Shown here piece after piece: positions 12,001-27,000 of a DNA stretch of 64,000 nucleotides; the first letter of the stretch is position 1; each line of letters opens with the position of its first letter. The notes under the pieces were generated by a model. It searched no databases. It was not told where the DNA came from and was given only the letters and a program-made list of their open reading frames with translations. This stretch comes from Dipylidium caninum. Its lineage: Eukaryota; Platyhelminthes; Cestoda; Cyclophyllidea; Dipylidiidae. Location: positions 1 to 64,000 of the forward strand of contig QEYB01001162.1 in the NCBI GenBank assembly GCA_017562135.1. Direction: 5' to 3'. Position numbers and translations under genes: made by a program.

Positions 12001-15000
12001 AGTCTGTAAAATCCGTCAACAATAAACCGGTTTTCCCTCTTCCTTTATGATCTACCCAACTTCCCTGCGAACTTATTTGGGGACTTTTTTCCCTCGCCTT
12101 TAACAAGCGCATATATAAGTGGATTTGCTATTACTTAATAAAGGCATTTCACTCTCGGAGACTTGTTGTGTCTCGTTTCTTACCTGTAATTTACTTCAGA
12201 GCGACTCCTTCAAGTGGAATCATACTTTGGAACTATAATTTTCACCCACCCGCTGGGACCAAATATACGCAGTTGTGGTGGCTTTTTTGTCTTGATCGCG
12301 GGACCAGTCGACTAGCGACGGAGACATCATGCGCCATCAGTTGTTTGCGACTAGATATTTTTTTGTTGTTCGCCAGTCTGTTTGCTCTATCCGGGATAGG
12401 ATGGATTTCGTCTCCTTCATGCAAGTCGTCCATATCAGCGACTCTTTCATTTTGTGCACTAACAAAGTGGCTTTATGCGGTTGCCTCAATCTTTGTCATT
12501 TTTAGCCTACTTAATGCCTCTATTTTGTCGTTGCCTGCCTGCACTCCCGTGCTGTATCGCTAGACGGTTAACTGGTTGGACTGGTTTCCAAGCCGTCTCG
12601 TCTTTGTGTGGCCCGCCTTTCAACCAGCCGACGAACTGTTGTGTCCGCCTGACATAAGATTTGGGCTATCGCAGCAGATTGTGTTCACATTTGTTCGCTC
12701 GCTATTTCTTTTAATGAACTTCTTTAAGTTGTTATCAGTCTTTTGACATTTCTTCCTTTACTAAGCCTAAAAAAGTGAATTCTGTTACGTCCCGGTGGCG
12801 AACATCGTCTGGATTTCAGCACCCGCGGAAGTGCACTTTTAAACACATGACAACGATTTCCTTGAATTCGTAATGAGTGCTGGTCGTTCGTCCCCACTAA
12901 CCGCGTGTGACACCTTTTTTCCACATTCGCCGGCGCTTTCCCCAGGTGAAATGACCGACAAACTTACAAATGGTTTAGTGAGATTTCTAGTATTTTGTGT
13001 AGCTGCTTGCGTGCAGACAGAAATGGCACCTAATGGAGACTGATGAGGCGTCGTGTTCATGTTATTTTTCCCAGCTACATTAACTTAATCTAAACTTCTC
13101 ATTTCCCCCTTTCCACCGAATGAAGACCCTTTACCCAATTTTCGGGTTGCCAGTTGGATTGCCCTGTCATCGAGGCACTGGGTACTTCTTACAGGGCCCC
13201 GACCCCTAGCCGCGGCAAAATGTGTACTTGTTGTGGGGAATGTACTGTTCACCGGCGGCCTTGCTATATGCCTAATTCTTCCGACTCTCTCCTCTCTTTC
13301 TTCTTCCACACCTTTTCCTCTTAGTTCACTTCTTCCCCGAAGTTCTTTTGCATTTATAGTATTTTCTGTTGACGAGTTGGGATTTTGTTCACGCCCACAA
13401 CACAGAACAATACCAGATGCTGGCGTTCCTAGGCGTCTTCGTTCTCTCGAACTCGATGAAATGAGGGAGCCACGGGGCGACTGAATGACCTCAAAATTGC
13501 CTACCCATTTTACAGCTTTTTTTTTTCACGCATCATTACCGTTTGCTAAACTATCCTCAATTACGCTCGCCTGCTCTCGACTTTATTCGGGGCAACCATT
13601 TCTCGTTCCACCGATGACGGCCGCATATCGCATTTCTGGGATGCCCGGCACGGAGGGAAGGCTATTTCCCCCTGCACACGTTTGCCTTGGCTCTTGAGCC
13701 TTAGCAGAGTGATCCGCTGAAGGGATATGGTAAGGCGCCCGTTAAATTTTACTCTTTTCTCCTCTGAAAGTGAAAATTGCCTTCCTTACAGTTCAGGTTT
13801 TTTCGTCTCCTGGTGGTCATCCATTTTTGCGTGAACATATGTTGCTTTCACTTACTGCCTTGACTAGGTGCTCTGCGTGTACTTGGGATTTTGTCGGTCG
13901 CATTCTTTGGGAGTGATTGGATTTTTCTGTTGAAAAGCGGCAAACAAAAGGGAAAGTACCTTTAATAAATAAATCGCTCGAATCCGAGGAATAGACTGCT
14001 TCATTTTATTTCCCAGAATATCGGACCCCCCTCTTTCCCCAAATGCTTTATTCTTTTTTTCAACGGAATGTTGAATTTTATGCCACTAAACGCTGAATTT
14101 TCCTACCGTTAGGTGGAATCAACCAGTGTTTATTTACACAAGCAATCACATCTTTGAAAGTTGAGACTATTTGAGATTCCGTTGGTTTTTGTTTATTCCT
14201 CCACCTTTCTTCCTCCTATTTCGGCGCCTTACTGTCTATTCGGATGCCGTTGCGTTTAGAATCTCCTCCGTTACTAGTCGGCCTACACCTCTAACATCTT
14301 GAGACGTCCTGTCTGTGAGGCGCCTTTTTCACGGCTTCTGTAATTTTGGTCATCGGCCAAATACTGAATTCCAAGTCACTCGGATGTTATACGGTTAACA
14401 GCATTCTCTTGTGTCCGTTTTGACTTACATTTGCCACGCGCGCCCGTGATTCTACAAGCTTTCCCACCGCCACGCACGTAGCCTTTATGAGGTGGACTCA
14501 TCAACCTTGCGATCGCCTCGTTGTTGGGCTAACTTTTCCTGTACTTACGGTAACGGCGCAGTTACGAGGCAAATTTCAGCTTGGATGGGGACATCTCCCA
14601 CCTCTCCTCCCCCCCCCCGCTCCACCTGTGGACTGCGTACATTGATTAAAAGTGGCGTAGGTTGAGACAGCGTATACTGTTGAAGGTCGGTATTCTCCCA
14701 CCAGGTTAGTCTCATGTGAACAGGAAATCGGGGTTCTGCTACTTCGACATTGGGCGACACCCAACATGTTGAGTTATATTCCCCTCCTAATCCTCGTATT
14801 TTCAATCTTCGCTTGTTTACCAATGACCTGCCTCACTAGAGGCGCTCGCCTTGTGTTCACGTGAGGCTACTTAAAGCATTAAACGTCCACCGAAAGATTA
14901 CTATCGAAACGGGCCTCTTTTTCCTTGTCCACTTCCTTACATTTCGTGTGTCTTCTAGGGTGTGGAGGTTTTCTTCCTTTCCCACTCTATGTTACCGGTA

Positions 15001-18000
15001 GGGGCATTTTGTCTCACGTGACCCCACGAGTTGTTATGTGAGTTAAATTGAACTGATTTACAAAAAGTGCATGGTTTCCTTCTTATTGTCGGACCCTAGT
15101 ATTTTAAAATTATCTCGCACCTCGCCTTTGATTCTCCGTCTTTCCTGCCGATCTTCATGCCCTCAGTGACACCGTGTCATCCTCCCCTTATTCGAAACTT
15201 TTTTAAACTAGCACTAGCGACTTCATAGGCGGGGAGATGTTTAGGATGCTTAATTAAATGAAGTCGACAACACCACCGGTGGTCGGGTTTGGATGCACTA
15301 TTTTCCTGTCTTGGTGTCACCTCTTTAACGCGCTTTCTACCTCCACTGGGGTCTAGGGCCTTTTGCACCATGTTTCGTTCATTTGCCAAAAGGAGTGACT
15401 CCTCGTCGCGAAGCCTCGATCACCCGCGTTTAATGCCGAATTCCTGTTCTCCGCGTCTTGTCCGGGAGCTTTTCCGCTTTGACTGCTTATTCATCACTTA
15501 GTCAACTAATTCTGAATGCTGTGACACTGAATCTTAGTCCTCCTTCCCCATCCCTCTCTCGTCTTACTTGAAGTGCTGTTTTTCATCAATCCTTTGTATT
15601 TCGTCGAGGATTCATTTGCTAACACAACTAACCGGCCTCCATCCTTCCTTGCTGTCCTTATTATTTAAACTTACTGCTCTAACGTATGGCGTTTGATAAT
15701 TATTGGGTGAGACTGAGGTTTCCGTCTCCTCACCTCTTCGGGTCTCCAAAGTTTACTGACGCTGTACTCGTTTACGGAAATCCTCGCACTAAAATTTACA
15801 TTGGCAATGCCTTTGTCTCTATTTGTCTTTTTTCTTCTCTGACTTGGTAGATAAAACCGGCGGGTGGGGTCGAACCGCCTGCCGGCTCGGCGAATGGACA
15901 GCGGGGTGAACGAAGCAAAGTTGGCAGTCGTAGTAGTAGTCGTAGAAGGACGACGCTCTGTACCATGTGATCGCATGTGCACGTGTCAACTTGGTACCAG
16001 AAGCACTCACACTTCATTAATTTTTTTGTTATAAATCACATGCCTGCAAAAATGCACTGACCGTTCCCATAGCCTCGTCTCTCCTCCCCTCGCCTCGCGC
16101 CTCTCTCCCACTTCTGCGGTTGGCCTTCCATAATGTCAACGCACCGCCTTCTCGATCCTTTTCTTTTGTCGCTTTAATCCTAAACAGGAAGGCGCTCGCC
16201 GACGGCGTGGGAGAAGATTCATCTAACAGATTGGTGAGGAGGGCCTTTACGAGACGTTCAAACCCGGAAGTCATTGTGTACCGACCTGCTCGCAGTGAAT
16301 CTGAGCGACCCTTAATGTAATCGGGGCAGTGACGGAAGTCGGTGTGATTTTAGCTTACTCAGTTACGAATCTCTATTGAAACTAGGATCCTTTTCCGCTC
16401 TCCTACGTACTAGTGGGTCTGTCCATTTGTAGTTGGACTGCAACCATTCCCTCGCCGCTTGGCCGCCTATATTTCATTTGAAATGGTCCTGAATTGCGTT
16501 CCAATCATTTTGAGTCCGTGGGCAGCTTCACTGTACCATTGAAAATGAATGAGAAACCAGTAATTTTGATGTGACCTTGACCAGCTCTTTTTTACACTAC
16601 TCGCCCGGTAACCTTGGCTCTCTCTCCCCGTCCCTACCTTGTCCATATCACTGCCATTTTTAAGGGTGATTTCTCTTCAACACGCATTTAAATCGGCTAC
16701 CACCATGAGGACAAGCGATTCACACACACACATGCCAGATACACACACGGAAGAACACACACCCAGGACGCGCACGAATGGGGAGAAGCATTAGTCATGA
16801 AATCGGCATTTCCAAGCCCTGACATTTGACGCCTTCCTCGTTATCCCCCACCCGCATTCCCAAACACAGATAAGCACATTACAATAATCTACACCAAAAC
16901 ACGCACACACACACAAATCACTCTTCGTTTTGACAACAAAGAAAGTATGCTTTTGATTCTGACAGTCTCTACTACTGCCCTGGACAGTGGTGCTTTGCGA
17001 AACCCTGCTCTATGTTGTAAAGTGTGGGATTTGCAGTTCTGCGGGCAGCGGAGTCGTTGAAAGGGAGGTTGTGCGATTCATCCATGCCTCATTACCCAAT
17101 GTCGTGGTGGTTAAGCTTAATTCTAGGCAAGATATATGTTAGCTGTCATCTATTTGCCTTTCAAATGTGACATTTTGAATTTTGATGGAGAGGAGTTTCC
17201 CTTCACCCGTCCAATGGGGTGTTATAGACTTAGTCAGGCTTGCCTCGTCCGTCTTCTGTCGAGTTGGAGGCCAGTTAATCACCGCGGGGGAGACAGTCGT
17301 CCGTGGGTTGCAGGAGAGGCCGAGAGGGCCAGATAGTCAAGTCGGATTTACACAGTGCTCTGCTCCGCCGGGCTAAATGCGATTCAGGCTCCTGTTGAAC
17401 CCTTACACTTCCTCTACTATCCTCTTTTGCCATCCCTTCACTCTCGCGTTATCCAAAGAACGTTAGTGTTGTAAAAACTCACACAGTAGTTACTCGCTAT
17501 ATTTATTTGCTGCACACATGCCTTCGGTCCTGACTTTCACTGTTTTACGCCGAGTCACATGGGTGTATCTGTTCTGCTTTTGTGGACTTTAAGGTGAGGA
17601 CGCGCTGTTACTGCGGCTACTGCTGCCGCTCTCTTAATACAGGTGGGTCGGCGGTTTACATCAAATCCTACGGAATAGACTGGAAGATGTAGTCTACCTC
17701 CATACCTCCTCTAACCTCTCTTCATATCATCCACGAGGTGTTTAGAGATTCACGTTGTTTTAGAGTGGAAGGTGGCTCAGAAGAACGTGGCCGGCCACTG
17801 TGCTCCATCTAAATTAATCCATGGTGTCACGATGGGGAGTTCGAACTTCTCATCGCTTCGAAGTTGCACTATTTAACACTGATTTGCTACGGTTCGCCGA
17901 AGTTTTTGAACCCTCCACAATCTCTGTCTGCTCCGGATCCGTAGGCCCAAAGATATACATATTTTTTTTCTACACCTTTAAGATCCAGACAAAGTGAGAC

Positions 18001-21000
18001 GTTTATTTAGACTCGCCAAAAAGTGCCACTCTTAACATTTTGTTGTTAAAGTCTCACCTTTCTATCGGCTTTGTCCGTCGTCATCTCATTCATCTCCTCC
18101 CCGCTTCCGAAGCCTTTCGACATAATCAGTGCGTTTGAAGCACTCACCATAAAAATGAGATGAAATTATCTGTTAACGTAAAGTTGTGATCGAGTAGTAA
18201 TCTGATCGAAACTACAGATAGATCATGACCTGAACCACAAAAACAATCGGTCTCTTGGTTAAGTTTTACGTGGAAAATGACCACTTCGCTGCCCACCTGT
18301 CCCCTGCTTTGATTCTTATCTCACATCCGATTTTCAATGCGCCCTCGCTGTTCTCATTTCTCCCAACAGTCTCACCCTATTGGTTCTCTCACCCCCAGGA
18401 GTCGTTGTATCAGGCGCAGAGAAGTTTCCCTTTTTGGCTCGATTAACGGTGGCCTATTCTTGAATGTGTAGCAGCTTTTGAATTGGGGACTGGCCCCCCC
18501 TCCCATGCTAATCTAAATGGTGTCTACGTTATGGCTCGCCTTTCTACCTCTAGCTCGTCTACGAATTCCTTCTTCGATTCGTGGAATCGCCAGAGTTCCA
18601 GCCCAACGTTGCCAAACGGTACATCGACCAACGATTCGTACTTCAGGTAGGAGGGACGACTCTTTTTTTATCAGACTATCTTATGTCAGGTTAACGTGCA
18701 GGGCTTAAGAAAGCCAGTAATTTTCACCTGTGTTGATCTGTTGAATCGATGAGATTTTTGTGTAACATCCTCTAACATTGTGTGTTGGTTACAGCCGAAC
18801 AACTAGGTCGCCGTAGCAGCGCGAATTTGTTTGACTGCCGAGGACGCAGTTAGACATAGAGCGCATCACATTCTGATAGTCCTACGCCCGCAATCATCGT
18901 CATCATCTCCGGCTTTGTAGCATAATTTTCGTAAACTTCCTTCAAGTTCCCGTGGCGTTCCATTCACGCGGTCTATACGACACGACGGTGTGTCAGCTTG
19001 GAGGTCCTCGTAGCTGCAATGAGTTGCGCTTCACCAGGGGATATTTTGAGGGGGCGTGAGCTGGACAAGCCGTGGCGCAGGTGTGGGGTCTTGAGTTCTC
19101 TTTTGTTTCGGGTTGTAGTAAGCGCATTTTAACCTGATAACATGGCTAAGGGTCCGCCTCCTCGACTCGTCATTGATGTATTTCTTCCTCGGCACTTCGG
19201 CGATCTGAAAGTCTTCACCAGTATGAAGATAAATGTTGTTTTTCATTTTTTCATACAATTATCCGCCTACTTTTTAAAGAATATCTTTAACTCGCCTCAT
19301 GGGCTGGAAAAGTTTCGAAAGCCATGTTCCTTGTCTTTAGCTGTTGGAACTGTTCGACAGCGAGGACCCGCGTGAACGTGATCTCGTCAAGACAATCATG
19401 CACAGGATCTACGGCAAGTTCCTTTTTCTTCGCTCCTACATTCGTCGGCAATTCAGTAACGTCTTCTACAAGTACGTAAATCTCTCCCTTACCTGACTTT
19501 ACATTATCATGTTTCTCTTCCAAATGGCGAGTCGATTTTGCTGTTAAACCGGACGATTCCTCACCAAGCCTACTGTTCTACTGCTAACACTGTAGTTCTT
19601 CTCGTGTCCTTTCTCTCTCACCTGTTTTCTTGACTCTGACGCGCCGGGAGCACATGAGGAGGGTTCCCGATACCTTCAAAATGCACCACTTCTCTCCTTA
19701 TCTCAAAGGGTTTATCTCTAAGCTTCGTCAGTGTTGCCAAGTTGTCCACGTCGGTCGGATGTGTGACTGGCATTCCGCTCACGTTTTCACCTTAATCTTG
19801 ATGTTTTTTTTTCTACCGTGTACATTTTCTCGTCCACTTCAACTCGTCACGAAGGTTGATCCATCATTTAGCCGTAATCTGGTTTTAGGCACATTCAACA
19901 CCTTTGACCCTTTGATTTGCGTCCCATCACCTTTTCGTCTTGTCGGCGCCATTCATTTCCTACTGACCGGGTCGATTTTAGTTTCCACCTTTTTTCATCA
20001 TTAAAATCCGTGCAATTTGCAAAGCGTGTTACAAACTCTAAACTGACTAATCAAATGGCTCCCAGTCAGTCATGTGACCTTTGAACCCTTTGCGCTCCTG
20101 ACTTATCCCGAGATGTGGTGGATTTGGCAAAAAATGACTTTTCACTCGCCATCTATATTGTACACTGGGGGGGTTTTTGACCCAGGGTTACCTTAACAAA
20201 AATGTTTATTTTCTCTTCTATCCCACCTACTATGAACCGAACCTGAGCAGATGTAGACGGGAAGAGGGGCGACAGCCCTTTTATCTTTCACAATCTACCC
20301 CTTCCCGTTGGCGTATTCTGGGTTTTTACGGGGCGTCTTAGCGTCGTTTGGGCCCGCCCGTCGAGTTTTGTTACCGAAAGGCGTCGTTGAATTTTGGTGG
20401 TGACTCGTGGAGGATAAGAGGACAAGCGATAGGTTTGAGCGAGTTGGCAAGCCTTGGCAGACCAGGGTGAAGAGACTTTTCGTTTAGGCCTACCCCACTA
20501 GTGTGTTTCGACTTACCAGCCTAGTCTGGCCATATTTGCTATCGCCTTTAAACAAAACTAATGGTTTATCTGCTTCTTAACCGGGTAAACAATTCATCAA
20601 GTTGTCTGCTGACTGAAGGAGTGACCTTTGTCAGATCAGCTCTCCCACATGTTGTATAATATTCTTGACCGGTCCGTTCATTTGTGGTCGTCCACATCTC
20701 CATTTTATGCTCTTTTTTGCTCAGTTCACCTTTGCCCACATCTCGAGGCCAATTAGGACCTCCTGGTGCCGTTAGTCATGTAAGAACGTGGCTGGGGACT
20801 AACGCACAAGGAGGGGGACATTCCGCCTCACCACTCACATCAGCGGTCCAGTGCTCTTAGTTAGGTGTTCGGACGCTAGCATGAATCCGAGCTTCGCGCG
20901 AAAATCGTGGAAAAGAGTTTTGCCTCAGCTTGACATTAAAATTGTCAGTTTTTCAAATTCTCTCGGTCGTTTGTCCCCCTCCTCCCCTCCACCAAACTGG

Positions 21001-24000
21001 TGTGCCTTTTGGAGCACCTCTCAGCTGCGACAGACCTGTCCCTACCTCCGCCCTTAGGGATAAGCCGGCGTCTCAGCTCTCCATTGCATTGCCTCTTTCG
21101 GAACTGTGATGAATCGAAATGGTGTCGGGCATTGATTGGGTCCATTGCTGCGTCTGCTTTGGTCTTGAAAATAACCTTTGCTGCCACTTTCAGAACAAAA
21201 TTTCGCACCAAGAATTTAAATGTGAAGAATGAAAGAGGGGTTTCGGGGCAGGCCACTTAAACGGTCACCTTGTGCACGTTACCGCGGCTGGTCAGTGTGC
21301 TTCCGGCGGTGAATGAATGTCGTGGCGTCTCGCGCTACCCATCAAAGCTACCGTTTTGGTCAACTATTCTCGAACACCTCCCATATCGAGTGTTCAGACT
21401 ACTGTGCTTGATTACGCCTGGTCTCGGGCAACATCACCACACTAAAGTTGAGTGCATTAGGACGACTTTGGTAGGACCAGTGATTCCGCAGTGTAGTGGG
21501 CCTTTACTCCATCTCACCACCGCGGCGGGTGGCCTCACAGATCGCGTATATCTGCAACAGTTTAGCAGATGGCCACTGTTGTAACGATTTGTGTGTCCGG
21601 GACTTAATGCCTTGTCACCTCCAAAGGCGCTTGGTCACCTCTGCGCCCACGAGCGTAGTTTCCCTGCTCCCGAAGGCGACGTTGCACCGGTGTTTGCGCG
21701 GGGTAAAAATCATTCCCCCACTTCGGCTCTCGAGGAACGCCTTTATAAATTCCGGTCTTATTATCATCGTCCCCGAGGATCTGTCGTTTCGGAGTCAGGA
21801 TGCCGACAGGTCATCCTCTTTACCTACTAACCCTTTTCAGTGCTATTCAGCCATCTGACGCTGCTAATACTTGCCGCGGGGTGTTGTGTGTGTCTCTTTC
21901 GTTGGTGTGTGTGCACTGAGGGTAGTCCCCGTTAGTTAGTTAGTTAGTTAGTTAATTAGTTTTGCTGGTTGGAGTTGAATGATCAAAAGGCGAATAATTT
22001 ATTACTAAAAAAGAATTTCTGGACCATGGCTACATGTGCTGACGGACTTTTCCTCCCCCTTGCAGATTCATCTACGAGACGGAACGGCACAATGGCATCT
22101 CCGAAATGCTCGAGATTCTTGGCAGGTGAAACAAACTTACCAATTCGCCTCATGCTTATTCCGTTTCACTTGGCAGAATTCATATTAGTAACTAAAATTG
22201 GGGTGGGGGGGGGGGGGAGAGACTAGGGTCATGGTTGTCCGTTTCCTCTCCCCAAGACGTTAATTGGCGTCACCGCTTTTTCGTACGTCTACTTACGACG
22301 AATTAGTCTCTCTCCCCTCCCCCTCCTCCTCCCCCTCTCTTGTCTCAATTAATTTCTCCTGCAATCAGTAATCCACGATTATTTACGTTGTCTCCTACTC
22401 ACGACATTCACTTTGTGCTAGCAAATCCACCCTTCTGCCAATGGCAGACCTTCTTCATTCAAGGCCAATGCACTGTCATGTCTGTTGCCAATCTCCTTCT
22501 CATTCAGTCGGAACTATTTAATTAGTCATTTATTTCTCCAAGGAAACGTCTACACCACGCGCATATTCGGTTATTTCTACTTCGTGTGTCCGCCAATCCT
22601 CCTCATTCATCCTCAATTTTTTTGAGGTCACTTGATGGTGGCGTTAATCGGGCCACCTCTCCCCAAATGGAAAGTTTAGACAGGCACTAGGGCACAGGCC
22701 GTGTGGGAGGCCTCCCACGGCTCAAATTCGTCTTATCACCATTTCAATATTTTAACAGCTTTTGCGTTTTCTCCTGCAATTTTGAACCCCCAACTGTGCA
22801 TCATCATGCAAAAGGCTGCATAACAAATGACCCCCGGTTGGTAAGCGTAGCCGGTCATTAAACTATTTGTGTTTAAGCTATTTTAGGGGCGATTTCAAAA
22901 GTGCTGGCATAGCATTGCTTGCTTTCCTCCTAAACTGCTCTCCAGCCTGTTTGCAGAATGGAGATTTTCTAATGAGATTTTTTCAAATGAATACTACTGA
23001 AAGATTTCAGCGTCTACCTCTCGTCTTTAAGGAAGTTGTGCGGATTCATCCTCGTGGCGTTGGGGCATGACCATTCTCCCTTCCCCCTCGCTTACATTCT
23101 CCAAATGGATTTACACATCTTCCCCGCCACCCCCCAGCCCCCCGATTTTCCTTTTAACAGGCTCCTTTTGATTCGCACGCGGCCAATTTACTCTGGTCTC
23201 TAGCGGTATAAGATAAAATTAGCCAAAAATTCCTTTTCACCTCGCAAATCCTGGGAACGAGTTCTTAAAAAGTAGACAGTAAATTCTGCCATTTGTGGAG
23301 GCTCAATAACTTCTTGTGAAATGGCTAAGTATAGTTCTTTTTCATTGGTTCCTATCCCCGCTATACATGGATGTTCTCACTTCTTCCTTCCACTAGATTT
23401 CTTTCAAGAAAGTCCTTTTACCATCTATGCCTTATTGGTCGGAATTTTATTTAGAATATCGCTTGAATCACTCCACCTCCGTGCTCTTGTGGTGGTGCAG
23501 TCAGTCCGGTTAGTGGCTATTTCTCTCTCATTTCACCGCAGCCTTCACCTGCTTATCGAGAAAGTGACTGCATTTGGCGCAAAGGAGACATGCTGTCAAC
23601 AGTTTGTTAACGGGTTAAGGGCGGTCACAGTGCTGAGCCTCATTTGCATTACGCTCCTGTCCTCTTCTATCTCCCCTTTCGGAATGTGTGGTATTTTTGT
23701 TTCGATGGGGCGTGGCCCATTTCTTCACACTTAACCAACACTAACTGCTTCCGGCTGTACTAAAACTGTCCAATTTACCTTGGCCGTGGTGAAACTTCCT
23801 GTCCATCCATCACTTCAGTTCCCTTTCTTTATTTCTTTCTTTCCCACCTCCCTCTCCCTTGGCCTCGTTTGCTCGCCACTCTGTTTTCGATTGTTCTTTG
23901 GTTTCTTGCACTACCTCTGGAATCATTGCACTGTTTGGTCCTTTATTCGTCTTCTCCCTACCCTTTTGACAGTCCTAACTCCTTTTCCTAGTCGTCATGA

Positions 24001-27000
24001 GGGCTTAGGCAGCTCTGACTCCTCCTGTATGAAGTAAAAAATCTGCCTGTTCTCATGTAAAAACATACTTCGTCGATTTATCGCAAATGTTATAATCGGG
24101 TCTCCCGAAATTTGAAACGTAGCGACGTTGACGCTTGTCTTCTTTCCACTGCTCTTTCCTCGTGGTAAGTAGAGCCTTATCTGATCGGCACCCTGGAGGA
24201 ATGTGGACCGAAATGTCCCTTTTATTCCCAAGTATTTTTTTGGCATGACAAAGTGCCTCTGCGTCGATCATTCTGACTCTAGGTTGGGCTTTGTACTCCT
24301 TTTATGATAGTTTGAAATAACTACCGGTTGTGTGATTAAACCGTCCACGGAAGCCAGCTTCTCTGTTCCACCTCCTTGACTCACTAAAGAGTCTATCATT
24401 TGCAGCTCTGGCGGTTGAAGATGCCACCTTATGGACAACTTTTTCCTCCTCTTCGAAGTATACGCCAAGAGAGGTAACTATTTCCATCTCCTCCCTTTCC
24501 CCTTGCAGCATTATCAACGGCTTTGCGGTGCCTCTGAAGACGGAGCATAAGACCTACCTGATGCGAGTGCTCATTCCCCTACACAAGGTCAAGTCGCTCA
24601 GTGTTTATCATGCCCAACTGGCCTACTGTGTGGTGCAATACCTCGACAAGGACTCTACTCTTACCGAACCGGTGGGTTGCTCTCTTCTCCTGCTCCCCAA
24701 ATTCGCCCTCCCCACCTCTTTTTATCAGCGTTTGTTGAATGCCTTTCATGAAATTTGGCGTACTTAGACGCCTACGTGTGAAAGTGCGTAGGCACATCCC
24801 CTCGTCCCCTTGCCATCCGCTGTTACGCCTTTTGAATTGCCACCACGTCGGATGGAAATGTGTCGAGCTATTTCCACACCACCAGTTGTGTATCTTTTCA
24901 CTATCATCTTCTCCATCCGTCTTTTGACCATTCAATGCGTTCTTTAATGCCCAAGTCTCGATCGTTGAAGTTACCGGAAGCATATTTGCAATTCCTGAGG
25001 TTTTATTTAATGCCTGACTTAACTGGGACCCCACTCTGCAACACCTTTGCACTGTCGGCATCGCTTCTGCATGACAGATTCATTTTGCTGATTTTGTGCA
25101 TCATAATAATCGGTGAAGCCTCGTTACTAATCAGTAGATCAAGTCATTGACGCTCTGCGATTGGCGTGTCTGGAGTTCCAATCCGCTCTACTACCTGACA
25201 TCCTTTGCAAGCCTCACACCAAACTCCAGTCGACACAGCCGAGTTGGCTGCAATTAGGCGCTCTTCACTTGCGTCGCCTGCCTTAGTTCGAGGAGTTGGG
25301 CACTTCCTTCCACCACAACAGCCCACCGACGTGTGTTGTGGTCCCTTCTGTTTCGACGGAGGAGCTTCACAGTGGCAATTTCCCGTATTTCAGTAATAAC
25401 GATGTGTCCCGTTTAATGTCCACGGAGTCTCGTAGTGCCCCCCCTCTCCTTCGCCCCCCTCCTCCCAGACTTGACAATGATCTGCAGAGGAGTGTATTTC
25501 ATGGTGACTTAACTACGGCGGTGTTGACAGTTTGGAGAGCAGGACAAATGGACAATGTGTGGTTTCTTTGCCTTGAAAGTATGTGAAATTAATGTTCGCT
25601 GCTACAACTGTTTGTTGGAAATAGAATTATGTTAACTTTGTCACATTTTGCTCTTGATTCTCTGGGCCGCAAGAGTGTGTCTAATTGGAGGTCTGTCGAG
25701 ATCGGCAGAGGATAGCACACCCTCGGTGCACTCTGTCATTCCACATGCGCTTTACTTCACAACTCGCTAGGAATTGAAACTATGCCCCGTTTTGTGTCTA
25801 TTTTTTGTCTCACCCACGCAAAAGTACCGTTAATGCACGCCTTTGAAGCCCGCTACCCCTCGTCGGCACAACTTTGGGGCGTATGGTGTTGCGCTTGGGT
25901 GCCCACATCCATCTGTGAATATTATTATTATTCCGAAAAAAAGTGGTTTTTTGAAGTTCTTTTTTTCCCTAACCGTGCCTCCTCACCTCTATCCCTTCAA
26001 TCCTTCCAAACCAATCATCTTTAGACCTATCTGACCTTCGTCCCCCTGGCGCACAAGTTTAATTTTTGCCATTGCAGACGCCTGCTGAAAGTGGTTTCAC
26101 TTGGAGGCAGTGGATTCATCTACTTTTGTAAGACACTCCTGATTGTGAATGCTAACGGGTGGAGCGCTGTGAAAGCCGCTTCCAATAAGGTGTCAAGACA
26201 TGGGGAGTCTTGGTGGTTCAAGGACAGCCTATGTCATCTGACTTCAAAGTGACCGTTAAAATTTGATGAAATGCACTGTCTGTGTGTGTGTGTGTATGGG
26301 TGTACGGACGATTAAACACTTGATATTTTCCCTTGGAGTAGCGGTACTGCTGACTAAATTGGTCTTTCGACCCTTGAGCGACTCTTCTCGCCGCCACTGT
26401 CGCCGCTATCGTCGCTCTTGTACGACCAAATCATTTTGGGTGTCCGTTCAATGTCCTGGCAGTCGAGTTAGTGGCTTACCGAGGGTTGGCCTACGGTCTT
26501 TCAGCTCATTAGGCCAAGTGGGGGCAGGAAAGGCACCTTGGGTCCAATCAGTCATTGAGGCCAGTTCGTTTTGCCTCTGGTCAGACGAGGTCCACGTAAT
26601 CGCGCCAGGGCATCGCGTGAGAATAGGCATTTGATATAATTCAGTAGATCTGACGACGAGACGCCTCTCCCCGGTTGATGCACCTACCGACCGCGGGTCG
26701 TTGGTGCCTTTGCTCTCGCGGCTGTAGTCCACTCGGCCATTTGACGTTGCTCGGCGCCGTAGCACGTGGCCGCCAGAATGGGGTTCCAGCTGGGCGAGGT
26801 GTGAGAGGCCATTGCGTCGTTCACTTTGCTGACTGTGCGTTCATCGGACTGGCTGTGTGTGTGCGTGTCCATTCGCTTCCGCTGTGCTTTGTGTGAAGTA
26901 AACCAGCCAAATGCACCTTTGCCCAGATCGTGTTGGGACTGCTGAAGTACTGGCCAAAGATGCACAGCCCGAAGGAGGTGATGTTCCTCAACGAGTTGGA

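Noticed and set aside
15850..15900. tRNA-like GGTTCGA on the minus strand
   Set aside because: There is no plausible D-arm or acceptor stem around it.
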